Source: PALSA-660 sp036508875 (GTDB taxonomy: Bacteria; Actinomycetota; Coriobacteriia; Anaerosomatales; PALSA-660). Taken from it: 24,677 nt of DNA. Shown one piece after another: positions 16,273-23,411 of this stretch. The DNA is taken from NCBI GenBank assembly GCA_036508875.1, contig DATCGP010000039.1, positions 1 through 24,677 on the forward strand, written 5' to 3'. The notes beneath the pieces are model-generated. The model did not search any database, was not told where the DNA came from, and was given only the letters and a program-made list of their open reading frames with translations. The position numbers and the translations under genes are program-made. Positions within the stretch are counted from its first letter, which is position 1. The number at the start of each line of letters is the position of its first letter.

Positions 16273-16288
16273 AGCGCCTTCGGGCGCT
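16273..16288 (-). terminator. Hairpin overlapping the sigma gene stop
   Basis: AGCGCC-CGAA-GGCGCT on the minus strand, starting within the TAG stop of the sigma gene. No T-run follows, so termination is probably incomplete and some read-through to the secreted-protein gene is possible. Confidence 0.35.
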
Positions 16289-17669
16289 ACTTGTCACCCA
16301 TGGACGAAGTGCCGGTCGGGGTGCCGCCCATCGACGAGACGCCCATGGGCGCGGTCCCGGTACCGGACGACGTGGATCCGCCGCTCGTGCCGCCCGAGGA
16401 CATGCTGGATGGCTGGGAATCGGAGCCGGCGGAGGTGGAGTCCGACATCGTCCCGCCGCTGCCGCCGCCAGGCGAGCTCGGCTTGGTGGTCATCGACGTG
16501 CCGGAGCCGGACGTCGTGGACCTCGGGCCGGAGCCGGACATCGTCCCGCCGGTCATGCCGCCGGCATTCATCGATCTTGGGGTCGCCCCTGGCGCCGTCA
16601 TCTGTCCAAATGTCCCGAACCCGGAGGAGCCGCCGGGCTTGCTGGTGGCTGACCCGGGCGCGGTCGGCGCCGCCGGGGCTGCCATCGTCGCGTTCGCAGA
16701 AGCAGCGGCCGTGTGCCTCGCCGTGGTCGCCGCGATCGGGGCGGTGATGAGCGCCACCGCGATGAGCCCCGCCGCGATCTTGGTAGCGAGGTTCCAGGTG
16801 TGCGGCTGGGTCAGCACCGGCGCGGTCTGCTGGACCGCGACGTCGGGGAACGTCCGCACGGTCATCGCGGCACGGTGCAGAAGACCCTGGGCCCACTTGT
16901 TCACCGGGAGCAGGAACGGCAGGAGCGCCCCGAGATGCTTCGGGTTCTCGGCACGCTTCGCTTCGGCGCGGCAGCGGGCGCATTCGCCCAGATGTGCGTC
17001 GAGCGATGCCTGCTCCGCCTCGGTGATCCCGGTGCCGGTCTTGCGGTAGACGAGCTCGACGCTGGCGCGGCATGCCGCCGGCAGATCGCCGACGGAGGCG
17101 TACGCCACGCCGAAAGCGTCACGTGCCCGGCTCACGAGCGTGTCGATCGCGCCCGGGGTGGTCTCGAGCGCCTCCGCCATGTCGGCGGACGACTGCCCGT
17201 GTACCTCACGCATGATGAGCGCAGTACGGTATCGCGGGCGCAGCGTCCGCAGCGCCAGGAAGACGTTGCGCGCATCGGAGCGAGCGAGGACCTCGTCCGC
17301 GGTGTCGGCCGATCTCAGCTTGTCCCATGCGAGCGACTCCTCTTCGATACCGGAGTCCTCCGGGGTGCGGTGGCGCTTGCGGGCCGCGTCGATCACGACG
17401 TTGCGCGCCACCGTGAACAGCCACGCGCGCGGGTTCTCGATGCTGCCGGGCTCGGCGCGCAGCAGCTTCATGAAGACCTCCTGCGTGGCGTCGGCGGCGG
17501 TGTCGGGGTCCATCGAGCGCGCCAAGCAGAAGCCATAGATGCGCTTCTGGTAGCGGCGGTAGACCTCGGAGAACGCGACAGGATCGCCGCGGAGCGTCCG
17601 GTCGAAGACGTTCTCGTCCGGAAGGCGACGGGCGTTCAGCGCGCTGAGTGTGAGTGTATGAGTGGCCAT
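16287..17669 (-). CDS. ECF sigma factor fused to zinc-finger, membrane helix and Ser/Gly/Met-rich tail
   Basis: A 460-residue one-chain sigma factor. Region 2 is at about 30-100 (DPDTAADATQEVFMKLL, NPRAWLFTVARNVVIDAARK) and region 4 at about 134-190 (LRPRYRTALIMREVHGQ, TTPGAIDTLVSRARDAF). A ZAS-like zinc motif follows, HLGECARC (His226, Cys230, Cys233), as in anti-sigma factors, then a membrane helix (about 294-315). The remaining 140 residues should lie outside the cell and are low-complexity Ser/Gly/Thr/Met. The anti-sigma is thus apparently built in, and the sigma would be held at the membrane until released. The gene has a promoter-like motif at its own start, shared with its downstream neighbour, suggesting autoregulation. 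ATG at 17669; the ribosome site is weak. Confidence 0.9.
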   Translation of the reverse strand: MATHTLTLSALNARRLPDENVFDRTLRGDPVAFSEVYRRYQKRIYGFCLARSMDPDTAADATQEVFMKLLRAEPGSIENPRAWLFTVARNVVIDAARKRHRTPEDSGIEEESLAWDKLRSADTADEVLARSDARNVFLALRTLRPRYRTALIMREVHGQSSADMAEALETTPGAIDTLVSRARDAFGVAYASVGDLPAACRASVELVYRKTGTGITEAEQASLDAHLGECARCRAEAKRAENPKHLGALLPFLLPVNKWAQGLLHRAAMTVRTFPDVAVQQTAPVLTQPHTWNLATKIAAGLIAVALITAPIAATTARHTAAASANATMAAPAAPTAPGSATSKPGGSSGFGTFGQMTAPGATPRSMNAGGMTGGTMSGSGPRSTTSGSGTSMTTKPSSPGGGSGGTMSDSTSAGSDSQPSSMSSGGTSGGSTSSGTGTAPMGVSSMGGTPTGTSSMGDK

Positions 17670-17678
17670 GATGCCTGC

Positions 17679-17706
17679 TAAGACGCAATGCGCACGCCAA
17701 CCTTAC
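17679..17706 (-). promoter_or_regulatory. ECF-type promoter motif before the sigma gene
   Basis: On the minus strand, GTAAGGTT (17706-17699), 13 bases, then CGTCTTA (17685-17679). It ends nine bases before the sigma ATG, implying a leaderless or very short leader. The match to 16233-16260 in both boxes and spacing suggests recognition by this sigma factor itself. Confidence 0.6.
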
Positions 17707-17781
17707 GGTTCCGATGTGTTGTTCGCGTGTCGTCTCGCTCACCACGCGCGGACTCCCCGAGACGCCAGATTCGGGTGTCAC

Positions 17782-17810
17782 TTGACGCAGGGACGAACGA
17801 ATCGTAGGTT
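17782..17810 (+). promoter_or_regulatory. Sigma-70-type promoter of the Lrp/AsnC gene
   Basis: TTGACG (17782-17787), 17-base spacer, TAGGTT (17805-17810), about 38 bases before the ATG at 17849. The spacer end holds the small palindrome ACGAATCGT (17797-17805), and CGATGATTCG follows downstream; these may be binding sites for the regulator itself, which is inference. Confidence 0.6.
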
Positions 17811-17848
17811 GTTGTAGCCACGAACCGATGATTCGAAGGAAACCAGCG

Positions 17849-18309
17849 ATGGATGCCGTCGACCACACGATACTCACCGTGCTCATGGAGGACGGCCGCG
17901 CCACGTGGGCGGACCTCGCGGAAGCGCGGGGCTGTCCGCACCCGCCGTCGCGGAGCGCGTGCGCCGGTTGGAGGATCGCGGCGCGATCAGCGGCTACGCC
18001 GCGCTCGTGAACGGGTCGCAGGTGGGCGCACACCTGACCGCCTTCGTCGCGGTGATGCTCGAGAGCCCGGCGGCGCGCGACGAGTTCCTGCGCGTGGTGC
18101 GTGAGACACCCGAGATCCAGGAGTGCCACCATACCGCGGGCGACGACGACTACCTGCTCAAGGTGCGCTGCGGCGGCACCGCCGGCCTCGAGCGGCTGCT
18201 ATCCGATGTCATCAAAGCCGTCCCGCGCGTCGTTCGGACACGAACGACGGTCGTGCTGTCCACTGTGAAGGAGTCCGCGGTGGTACCGCTTCCGGAGGTG
18301 CAGCGATGA
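17849..18309 (+). pseudogene. Lrp/AsnC-family regulator, frameshifted in the HTH
   Basis: A transcription regulator of about 153 residues in two frames. The first frame gives MDAVDHTILTVLMEDGRATW and ADLAEA. The second, offset by a one-base deletion near 17926 (within GAAGCGCGGGG), continues as GLSAPAVAERVRRLEDRGAI and then the full AsnC ligand domain (HLTAFVAVML, GDDDYLLKVRC) to the TGA at 18309. Inserting one base restores the normal helix-turn-helix ELAE.AGLS pattern, so the break is a single indel; it may be a sequencing error or a real mutation. The ATG at 17849 has AAGGAA upstream and a good promoter. Its stop overlaps the next ATG as ATGA. Confidence 0.8.
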
Positions 18310-18644
18310 GCCTGCGAACGACGTTTCGCGAGTGGCTCGGTCTGGGACCGGCGGCTGTTAAGACGCCGGTCCGCCTCGGCCTCGCGCTCGGCGGCGGGGG
18401 AGTCCGCGGTGCTACGCACCTTGGCGTTCCGGCGGTCGAAGAGGTCAGTCTTCGCATCTCAGCGAGGCGTTCGAGGCGCGCCGCCTCCACTGCGCTCGAG
18501 ACGCAGGCGGTCAGTGGGACTCCTCTGGAGTTCAGCGCCCGCTTGGCTTGGTGGACCGCGTCGGGGATCTTGATACCGCGCAGTTCGTCGACGGGCATGC
18601 CTCGGGTGTCCAGCACCCCATCCGTCCATCGCAGCGGCACGTGA
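18306..18644 (+). pseudogene. Truncated patatin-like phospholipase
   Basis: The first 45 or so residues match a patatin-like phospholipase N-terminus: VRLGLALGGGGVRGATHLGV, which carries the oxyanion-hole glycine loop. After about base 18443 similarity ends, and the frame runs antisense into the FTR-like fragment to a stop at 18644. The catalytic GXSXG serine motif is missing, so no lipase activity is expected. The ATGA overlap with the Lrp gene shows the two once formed an operon. The junction looks like a deletion or insertion point. Confidence 0.75.
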
Positions 18645-19064
18645 CGGTACTCTGCCATCAGGTGGGCCTCGGCGCGCTTGTAGTCGTCAGGCGTCAGGTC
18701 CGCTCGTCGGAACAGCGTGCAATGGCACCACCCGGTCGTGTCGATCTCGGCGTGCGCGTATGCGCACGGGCAGACAAGACTGCGGTCACGGTCGCGATCA
18801 CCGGTCGGTTCGAAGCGGGCAGTATCTCAAGCCGTACATCGTCTCGCAGTCGGAGAGCCAAAGCCTCAGGTTGGCGTAGACCATGGCGCGCGGATTGACC
18901 GACCAGCCTTTATTTGCCGCGTGCTTGCGTATCCAGCTGTCTTGACGCTTGAGGGTCGACCCGTACTCCACGAGGTCGCGTGCGAAACCTTTCATCATCG
19001 GCCACATGTTGCTCACGTTCGGCACCTTCCGTCGGACTACCGCATCATCAGTATTCTGCATCAA
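18444..19064 (-). pseudogene. Ferredoxin-thioredoxin reductase catalytic-chain-like gene, frameshifted
   Basis: Two frames on the minus strand together give an FTR-like protein. Frame one has FARDLVEYGSTLKRQDSWIR, a helix WIRKHAANKGWSVNPRA, then MYGLRYCPLRTD. After a shift near 18802-18809 the second frame reads GDRDRSLVCPCAYAHAEID, TTGWCHCTLFRRADL and MAEYRHVPLRW. Family pattern: CPC ... CPC ... CHC, where the four cluster Cys and two redox Cys lie. Here the first motif is CPL, so one redox Cys is replaced by Leu. The shift coincides with a tandem CGGTCGGT; removing one four-base copy restores the frame. The likely start is GTG at 19016 (GGAAGG upstream) or TTG/ATG at 19064/19061. The 3' end abuts the broken patatin gene; the true stop is not identifiable. 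Confidence 0.65.
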
Positions 19065-19187
19065 GTCGATTGAACACGCTTACCCAGGAATCTTCGTGCC
19101 CTTCGAACGGCCGCATCGAACAGAACGCCACGAGTTTCGGTTTCCGCCCCGTTTCGTCCGTCCCTACCCGGATCGCCCTCCACCTGC

Positions 19188-19193
19188 TAGAAT
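19188..19193 (+). promoter_or_regulatory. -10 box of the glutamate synthase operon
   Basis: TAGAAT, within the nine bases GCTAGAATC that also precede the kinase gene. The expected start site is about 19200, so the transcript would begin exactly at the first leader hairpin (19201). No -35 consensus is visible, suggesting activator help. Confidence 0.5.
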
Positions 19194-19200
19194 CCGACTA

Positions 19201-19250
19201 CCGGCGCAACGGCGCTCCGGCAACCTCAGAATCACGAGCAATGGCGCTCG
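19201..19250 (+). promoter_or_regulatory. ANTAR-responsive two-hairpin leader (antiterminator)
   Basis: Hairpin P1 spans 19201-19220: CCGGCGC pairs with GCTCCGG (one C/T mismatch) around loop AACGGC (19208-19213). A 14-base linker follows. Hairpin P2 spans 19235-19250: CGAGC pairs with GCTCG around loop AATGGC (19240-19245). Both loops are six bases with A at position 1 and G at position 4, the known recognition signature of ANTAR proteins, and differ from each other at one base. P2 shares bases with the 5' arm of the terminator at 19244-19281, so P2 and terminator cannot form together. ANTAR binding would allow transcription of the downstream operon. No covariation check was possible. Confidence 0.75.
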
Positions 19251-19281
19251 CATCGGACCCTCGGGTCCGGGCGGGCGTTTT
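19244..19281 (+). terminator. Leader terminator competing with hairpin P2
   Basis: Arms 19244-19251 (GCGCTCGC) and 19271-19278 (GCGGGCGT) pair over eight bases, including two G-T pairs. Inside is a six-base stem, CGGACC (19254-19259) with GGTCCG (19264-19269), loop CTCG. TTTT (19278-19281) follows at once, then CCGTTCTTC. The T-run is short, so termination strength is uncertain. The ATG of the first gene is 39 bases beyond. Confidence 0.65.
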
Positions 19282-19319
19282 CCGTTCTTCAGGGCACGAG
19301 TGGCAGAGAGAAGAGCGAC

Positions 19320-20648
19320 ATGAAGGACTTCGCGGTCTTTTGGGGGTGCACGATCCCCGCACGCTTCCCGTTCATCGAGAAGGCGACGCGGCTCGTGTTC
19401 GACGATCTCGGCGCGGAAGCGCGCGAGCTCGCCGGCCACACATGCTGCCCGGAGGGCGTGCTCGTGAAGAGCAACGACGAGGGCGTGTTCTACACCACCG
19501 CGGCGCGCAACCTGGCGCTCGTGGAGCGCGCCGGCCTCGACGTGCTGACCCCCTGCAACGGCTGCTACTCCACCTTCAAGGAGACCTGGAGCCACCTCGA
19601 GCAGGACTGGCGCGCCAAGGACGCTATCAACGAGCGCCTCGCGCGTGAGGGCCTCCACTACGACGGTCACCTGGCCATCACGCACTTCGCGGAGTGGCTC
19701 GCTGACGACATCGGCGCCGGCGTCGTGGCCTCGAAGGTCAAGCAGAACTTCTGGGGCATGAACATCGCCGTCCACTACGGCTGCCACCTCCTGCGCCCGA
19801 GCCCCGCCGTCCACTGGGACGACCCGCTGGCCCCCACGAAGGTGGAAGGGTTGGTCGGCGCGCTCGGCGCCCGCGTCGTCGATTACCAGACCAAGATGCA
19901 ATGCTGCGGCAACGCGCTCGACCGCGTGGGGGAGCGCGAAGGCTCGCTCGCTTTCGCGCGCCGCAAGCTCACCGACCTGATGGAGAACGACGTCGACGCG
20001 CTCGTGGTCGTCTGTCCGTCGTGCTTCCTGCAGTTCGACGTGAACCAGGCGGTTCTGCAGCGCGCGAACGAGAACATCAACGTGCCGGTGCTCTACCTTT
20101 CCGAGCTCATGGCGCTCGCGTACGGACACTCGCCCGAGGAGATCGGCCTCGACATGCACCGCGTCTCGGTGCAGCCGTTCCTCGACAAGTGGGCGGCGCG
20201 CCGGGCGGACCGCGTGGAGCTGGCTGCATCGTTCGACGTCTCGCTGCTCGCCAAGTGCGCGGCGTGCCAGGCGTGCAAGGACGACTGCCCGGTGTGCAAG
20301 GTCGACCCGACGTTCCAGCCCACCGAGATCATCGAGCGCCTCGTGAAGGGCGAGCTCGAAGAAGTGCTGGCCGAAGGCGAGCTGTGGAAGTGTCTGGAGT
20401 GCTTCACCTGCCAGGAGATGTGCCACAGCCGCATAGGCATGGCTGAGACCTTCCGCAAGCTCAAGGAGCTCGCCAACGCGTCGGGTCAGGGGCCGGAATC
20501 GGTCACCGCCGCCTACGCGATGTTCCGCAAGACCGGCGCGCTGGGCTCCCCCAAGGAGGGCGCGCGCAAGAAGCTGGGCTTGGAACCGCTGCCCGCAGGC
20601 GGTGGCGACGACCTCGCGCGCATCCTCGACGACGACTGGCAGGAGTGA
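19320..20648 (+). CDS. HdrB-HdrC-like fused iron-sulfur protein
   Basis: A 442-residue fusion resembling heterodisulfide reductase subunits B and C. The HdrB half has two full CCG modules fitting CX31-39CCX35-36CXXC: Cys10, 42-43, 79, 82 and Cys155, 195-196, 232, 235, which in known HdrB hold noncubane [4Fe-4S] clusters. The HdrC half has two [4Fe-4S] motifs: Cys313/316/319/323 and Cys358/361/364/368. It is the first gene of the glutamate synthase operon, five bases before the amidotransferase subunit. No GltD-type NAD(P)H subunit is nearby, so this protein may pass electrons to the synthase; that is inference. No membrane helix is seen. Expression is probably controlled by the leader at 19201-19281. 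Confidence 0.85.
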   Translation: MKDFAVFWGCTIPARFPFIEKATRLVFDDLGAEARELAGHTCCPEGVLVKSNDEGVFYTTAARNLALVERAGLDVLTPCNGCYSTFKETWSHLEQDWRAKDAINERLAREGLHYDGHLAITHFAEWLADDIGAGVVASKVKQNFWGMNIAVHYGCHLLRPSPAVHWDDPLAPTKVEGLVGALGARVVDYQTKMQCCGNALDRVGEREGSLAFARRKLTDLMENDVDALVVVCPSCFLQFDVNQAVLQRANENINVPVLYLSELMALAYGHSPEEIGLDMHRVSVQPFLDKWAARRADRVELAASFDVSLLAKCAACQACKDDCPVCKVDPTFQPTEIIERLVKGELEEVLAEGELWKCLECFTCQEMCHSRIGMAETFRKLKELANASGQGPESVTAAYAMFRKTGALGSPKEGARKKLGLEPLPAGGGDDLARILDDDWQE

Positions 20649-20653
20649 GAGCC

Positions 20654-21886
20654 ATGACCGCATACGACTACCACGCGAACGGAGCGCCGTTCGACCCGGC
20701 GCGATACACCGCAGAGTCGCCGTTCAAGATCCACGGCGGGTGCGGCCTGGTCGGCATCTGCGACGAGTCGGGGACGCGCTTCTCCGGTTCCGTCGCGATC
20801 GAGGCGATGGCCGTGCAGCACGACCGCGGCAACGGCCTCGGCGGCGGGTTCGCCGGCTACGGCATCTACCCCGAGTTCCCGGACCACTTCGCCTTCCACA
20901 TGATGTATCACGACCTCGCCGCCAAGGAGGCGACGGAGGCGGTCTTCGATGAATACTTCCAAGTCGACCTCGCCGAGCCGATGCCCACGCGCCCGGTCAA
21001 GGGCATCACCGACGCCCCGCTGCTGCGGCGGTACTTCCTGCAGCCGTATCCGGCCAAGCTGGAGGCCTCGGAGCTCACCTCCGAGGACTACGTCGTCCAC
21101 GTGGTCATGCTCATCAACTCCACCATCGACGGCGCGTTCGTGGCCTCCTCCGGCAAGAACATGGGCGCCTTCAAGGGCGTCGGCTACCCCGAGCAGATCG
21201 GGCACTACTTCCTGCTCGAGGAGTACGAGGGCCACACGTGGGTCGGCCACAACCGCTTCCCGACGAACACGCCGGGCTGGTGGGGCGGCGCGCACCCGTT
21301 CACCCTGCTCGACTGGTCGATCGTGCACAACGGGGAGATCTCGAGCTACGGCATCAACTCGCGCTACCTCGAGCAGTTCGGCTACAAGTGCACGCTCGGC
21401 ACCGACACGGAGGTCGCGGCCTACCTGTTCGACCTGCTGCTGCGGCGTCACAAGCTGCCGCTGGCCCTGGCGTGCAAGGTGATCGCCTCGCCGCTGTGGG
21501 AGGAGATCGACCGCATGAAGCCGGAGCAGGCCGCGCTCATGACGAGCCTGCGCGCGGTCTACGGCTCGGCGCTGCTCAACGGCCCGTTCGCGATCGTGCT
21601 CGGCTTCAACGGAGGCATGGTCGCCCTGAACGACCGCATCAAACTCCGTCCGCTCGTGGCGGCGCGCAAGGGCGACGTGCTCTGTGTCGCTTCCGAGGAG
21701 AGCGCCATCCGCCAGATCATGCCTGCGCCCGACGCTGTGTGGGCGCCGAAGGCCGGGGAGCCGGTCATCGCCCGCATCAAGGGCATGGAGTGGCCGATCC
21801 ACGGAGACCTGCATCTGCCGCCCAGCGAGATCAGCTGCGCCGTCACCGGCGTGGAAGACTCGTGCGAGATCGTGGAGGTGGCATAA
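20654..21886 (+). CDS. Glutamate synthase, glutamine amidotransferase subunit
   Basis: A 410-residue class II glutamine amidotransferase, the ammonia-releasing part of a split (archaeal-type) glutamate synthase. Motifs: GGCGLVGICDESG with catalytic Cys30, GHNRFPTNTPGWWGGAHPF, WSIVHNGEISSYGIN and LGTDTEVAAYLFDLL, which form the glutamine site. Class II enzymes need the Cys at the mature N-terminus, so a 29-residue propeptide must be removed or the mechanism differs. ATG at 20654 chosen, with AGGAG at 20641-20645. The next gene starts three bases after the stop. The N-methylglutamate synthase subunit MgsA is related, but the glnA downstream favours ordinary ammonia assimilation. Confidence 0.9.
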   Translation: MTAYDYHANGAPFDPARYTAESPFKIHGGCGLVGICDESGTRFSGSVAIEAMAVQHDRGNGLGGGFAGYGIYPEFPDHFAFHMMYHDLAAKEATEAVFDEYFQVDLAEPMPTRPVKGITDAPLLRRYFLQPYPAKLEASELTSEDYVVHVVMLINSTIDGAFVASSGKNMGAFKGVGYPEQIGHYFLLEEYEGHTWVGHNRFPTNTPGWWGGAHPFTLLDWSIVHNGEISSYGINSRYLEQFGYKCTLGTDTEVAAYLFDLLLRRHKLPLALACKVIASPLWEEIDRMKPEQAALMTSLRAVYGSALLNGPFAIVLGFNGGMVALNDRIKLRPLVAARKGDVLCVASEESAIRQIMPAPDAVWAPKAGEPVIARIKGMEWPIHGDLHLPPSEISCAVTGVEDSCEIVEVA

Positions 21887-21889
21887 GCC

Positions 21890-23401
21890 ATGCCGGCGAC
21901 CTTCATCCAACCCGAGTTCAAGGTCGAGATCGACCGCGACAAGTGCATCAAGTGCGGCCGGTGCGTCCAGCAGTGCGGGTGGGGCGTGTACAGCTTCGCC
22001 GACCGCCCGATCCCGGACGACAGCAAGTGCCGCGCGTGTCATCGCTGCGTGACCTACTGCCCGGTGCACTGCATCACCATCAAGCGCAACGACCTGGTCT
22101 TCCGCGACAGCGAGAACTGGTCGCCGGCTCTGCGCAAAGCGGTATGGCGCCAGTCCGAGAGCGGCGGCGTCATGCTCACCTCGATGGGCAACGACAAGCC
22201 CTACCAGCGCATCTTCGACTACCTGGTGCTCGACGCGTGCCAGGTGACGAACCCGTCCATCGACCCGCTGCGCGAGCCGATGGAGCTCAAGACGTTCATC
22301 GGGCGCAAGCCGGACAGCGTCGAGGTCGAACCGGACGGCGAGGGCGGCTTCCGTCTCGCCCCCGGCGCCGGGATGCACAACAACATCGAGCTCGCCACGC
22401 CGATCATGTTCGGCGGGATGAGCTACGGCTCGGTCTCGCTGAACGTGCACAAGTCGCTCGCGATGGCGGCCAGCCGCCTCGGCATCACCATGAACACCGG
22501 TGAGGGCGGCCTGCACGCGGACCTCTACCCGTACACCGACAACATCATCGTGCAGTGCGCCTCGGGCCGGTTCGGCGTCAACGCCGACTACCTGAACCGC
22601 GGCGTGGGCATCGAGATCAAGGTCGGCCAGGGCGCCAAGCCGGGCATCGGCGGACACCTTCCCGGCGAGAAGATCAACAAAGAGGTCTCGACGACCCGCA
22701 TGATCCCGCAGGGCACCGACGCCATCAGCCCCGCGCCGCACCACGACATCTACTCGATCGAGGACCTGCGCCAGCTCATCTACGCGCTCAAGGAAGCGTC
22801 GGGCTACAAGCCGGTGGGCGTCAAGATCGCCGCAGTGCACAACGTCGCCGCCATCGCGTCCGGCATCGTGCGCGCGGGCGCCGACTACGTGTACCTCGAC
22901 GGCTTCAAGGGCGGCACCGGCGCCGCGCCGCAGATCATCCGCGACCACATCGGCATACCGATCGAGATCGCGATCGCGGTGGTGGACCAGCGGCTGCGCG
23001 ACGAAGGCATCCGCAACCAGGCCTCGATCATCGCGGCAGGCTCGATCCGCAGCTCCGCCGACATGGCCAAGGCGATCGCGCTGGGCGCCGACGCGGTGGC
23101 GATCGGCTCCGCCGCGCTCATCGCGCTGGGTTGTCACGTCTGCCAGTCGTGCCACACCGGCTGCTGCTCGTGGGGCATCACGACGCAGAAGCCGGAGCTC
23201 ACGCGCCGCCTCGACCCCGAGTGGGGGGCGGAGCGGCTCACGAACCTCGTGCACGCCTGGAGCCATGAGCTGCAGGAGATCCTCGGCGCGCTCGGCGTCA
23301 ACGCCGTCGAGTCGCTGCGCGGCAGCCGCGAGCGTCTCCGCGCGATCGGCCTCGATGCCCAGACCTGCGAGATCCTGGGCGTCAAGCCCGCCGGGATGTA
23401 G
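21890..23401 (+). CDS. Glutamate synthase, FMN/Fe-S catalytic subunit with ferredoxin domain
   Basis: A 503-residue protein that makes glutamate from 2-oxoglutarate and ammonia. The N-terminus is a two-cluster ferredoxin (Cys19/22/25/29 and Cys47/50/53/57), followed by the FMN-binding barrel: FGGMSYGSVSLNVHKSLAMA, MNTGEGGLHADLYPY, GQGAKPGIGGHLPGEKI, GVKIAAVHNVAAIASGI, DGFKGGTGAAPQIIRDH and AAGSIRSSADMAKAIALGAD. The Cys cluster near 415-426 (CHVCQSCHTGCC) fits the [3Fe-4S] site. The built-in ferredoxin means electrons can arrive from an iron-sulfur partner, such as the HdrBC-like protein. It is tightly coupled to the preceding gene, with GGAGGTGG upstream of the ATG. Confidence 0.95.
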   Translation: MPATFIQPEFKVEIDRDKCIKCGRCVQQCGWGVYSFADRPIPDDSKCRACHRCVTYCPVHCITIKRNDLVFRDSENWSPALRKAVWRQSESGGVMLTSMGNDKPYQRIFDYLVLDACQVTNPSIDPLREPMELKTFIGRKPDSVEVEPDGEGGFRLAPGAGMHNNIELATPIMFGGMSYGSVSLNVHKSLAMAASRLGITMNTGEGGLHADLYPYTDNIIVQCASGRFGVNADYLNRGVGIEIKVGQGAKPGIGGHLPGEKINKEVSTTRMIPQGTDAISPAPHHDIYSIEDLRQLIYALKEASGYKPVGVKIAAVHNVAAIASGIVRAGADYVYLDGFKGGTGAAPQIIRDHIGIPIEIAIAVVDQRLRDEGIRNQASIIAAGSIRSSADMAKAIALGADAVAIGSAALIALGCHVCQSCHTGCCSWGITTQKPELTRRLDPEWGAERLTNLVHAWSHELQEILGALGVNAVESLRGSRERLRAIGLDAQTCEILGVKPAGM

Positions 23402-23411
23402 GGGAGGAGCC

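Noticed and set aside
19201..19230. SAM-riboswitch-like CCGGCAACCT in the leader
   Set aside because: The other SAM riboswitch core elements (kink-turn GATGA and GGTGCCAA) are missing; the dual hexaloop explanation accounts for more of the sequence.
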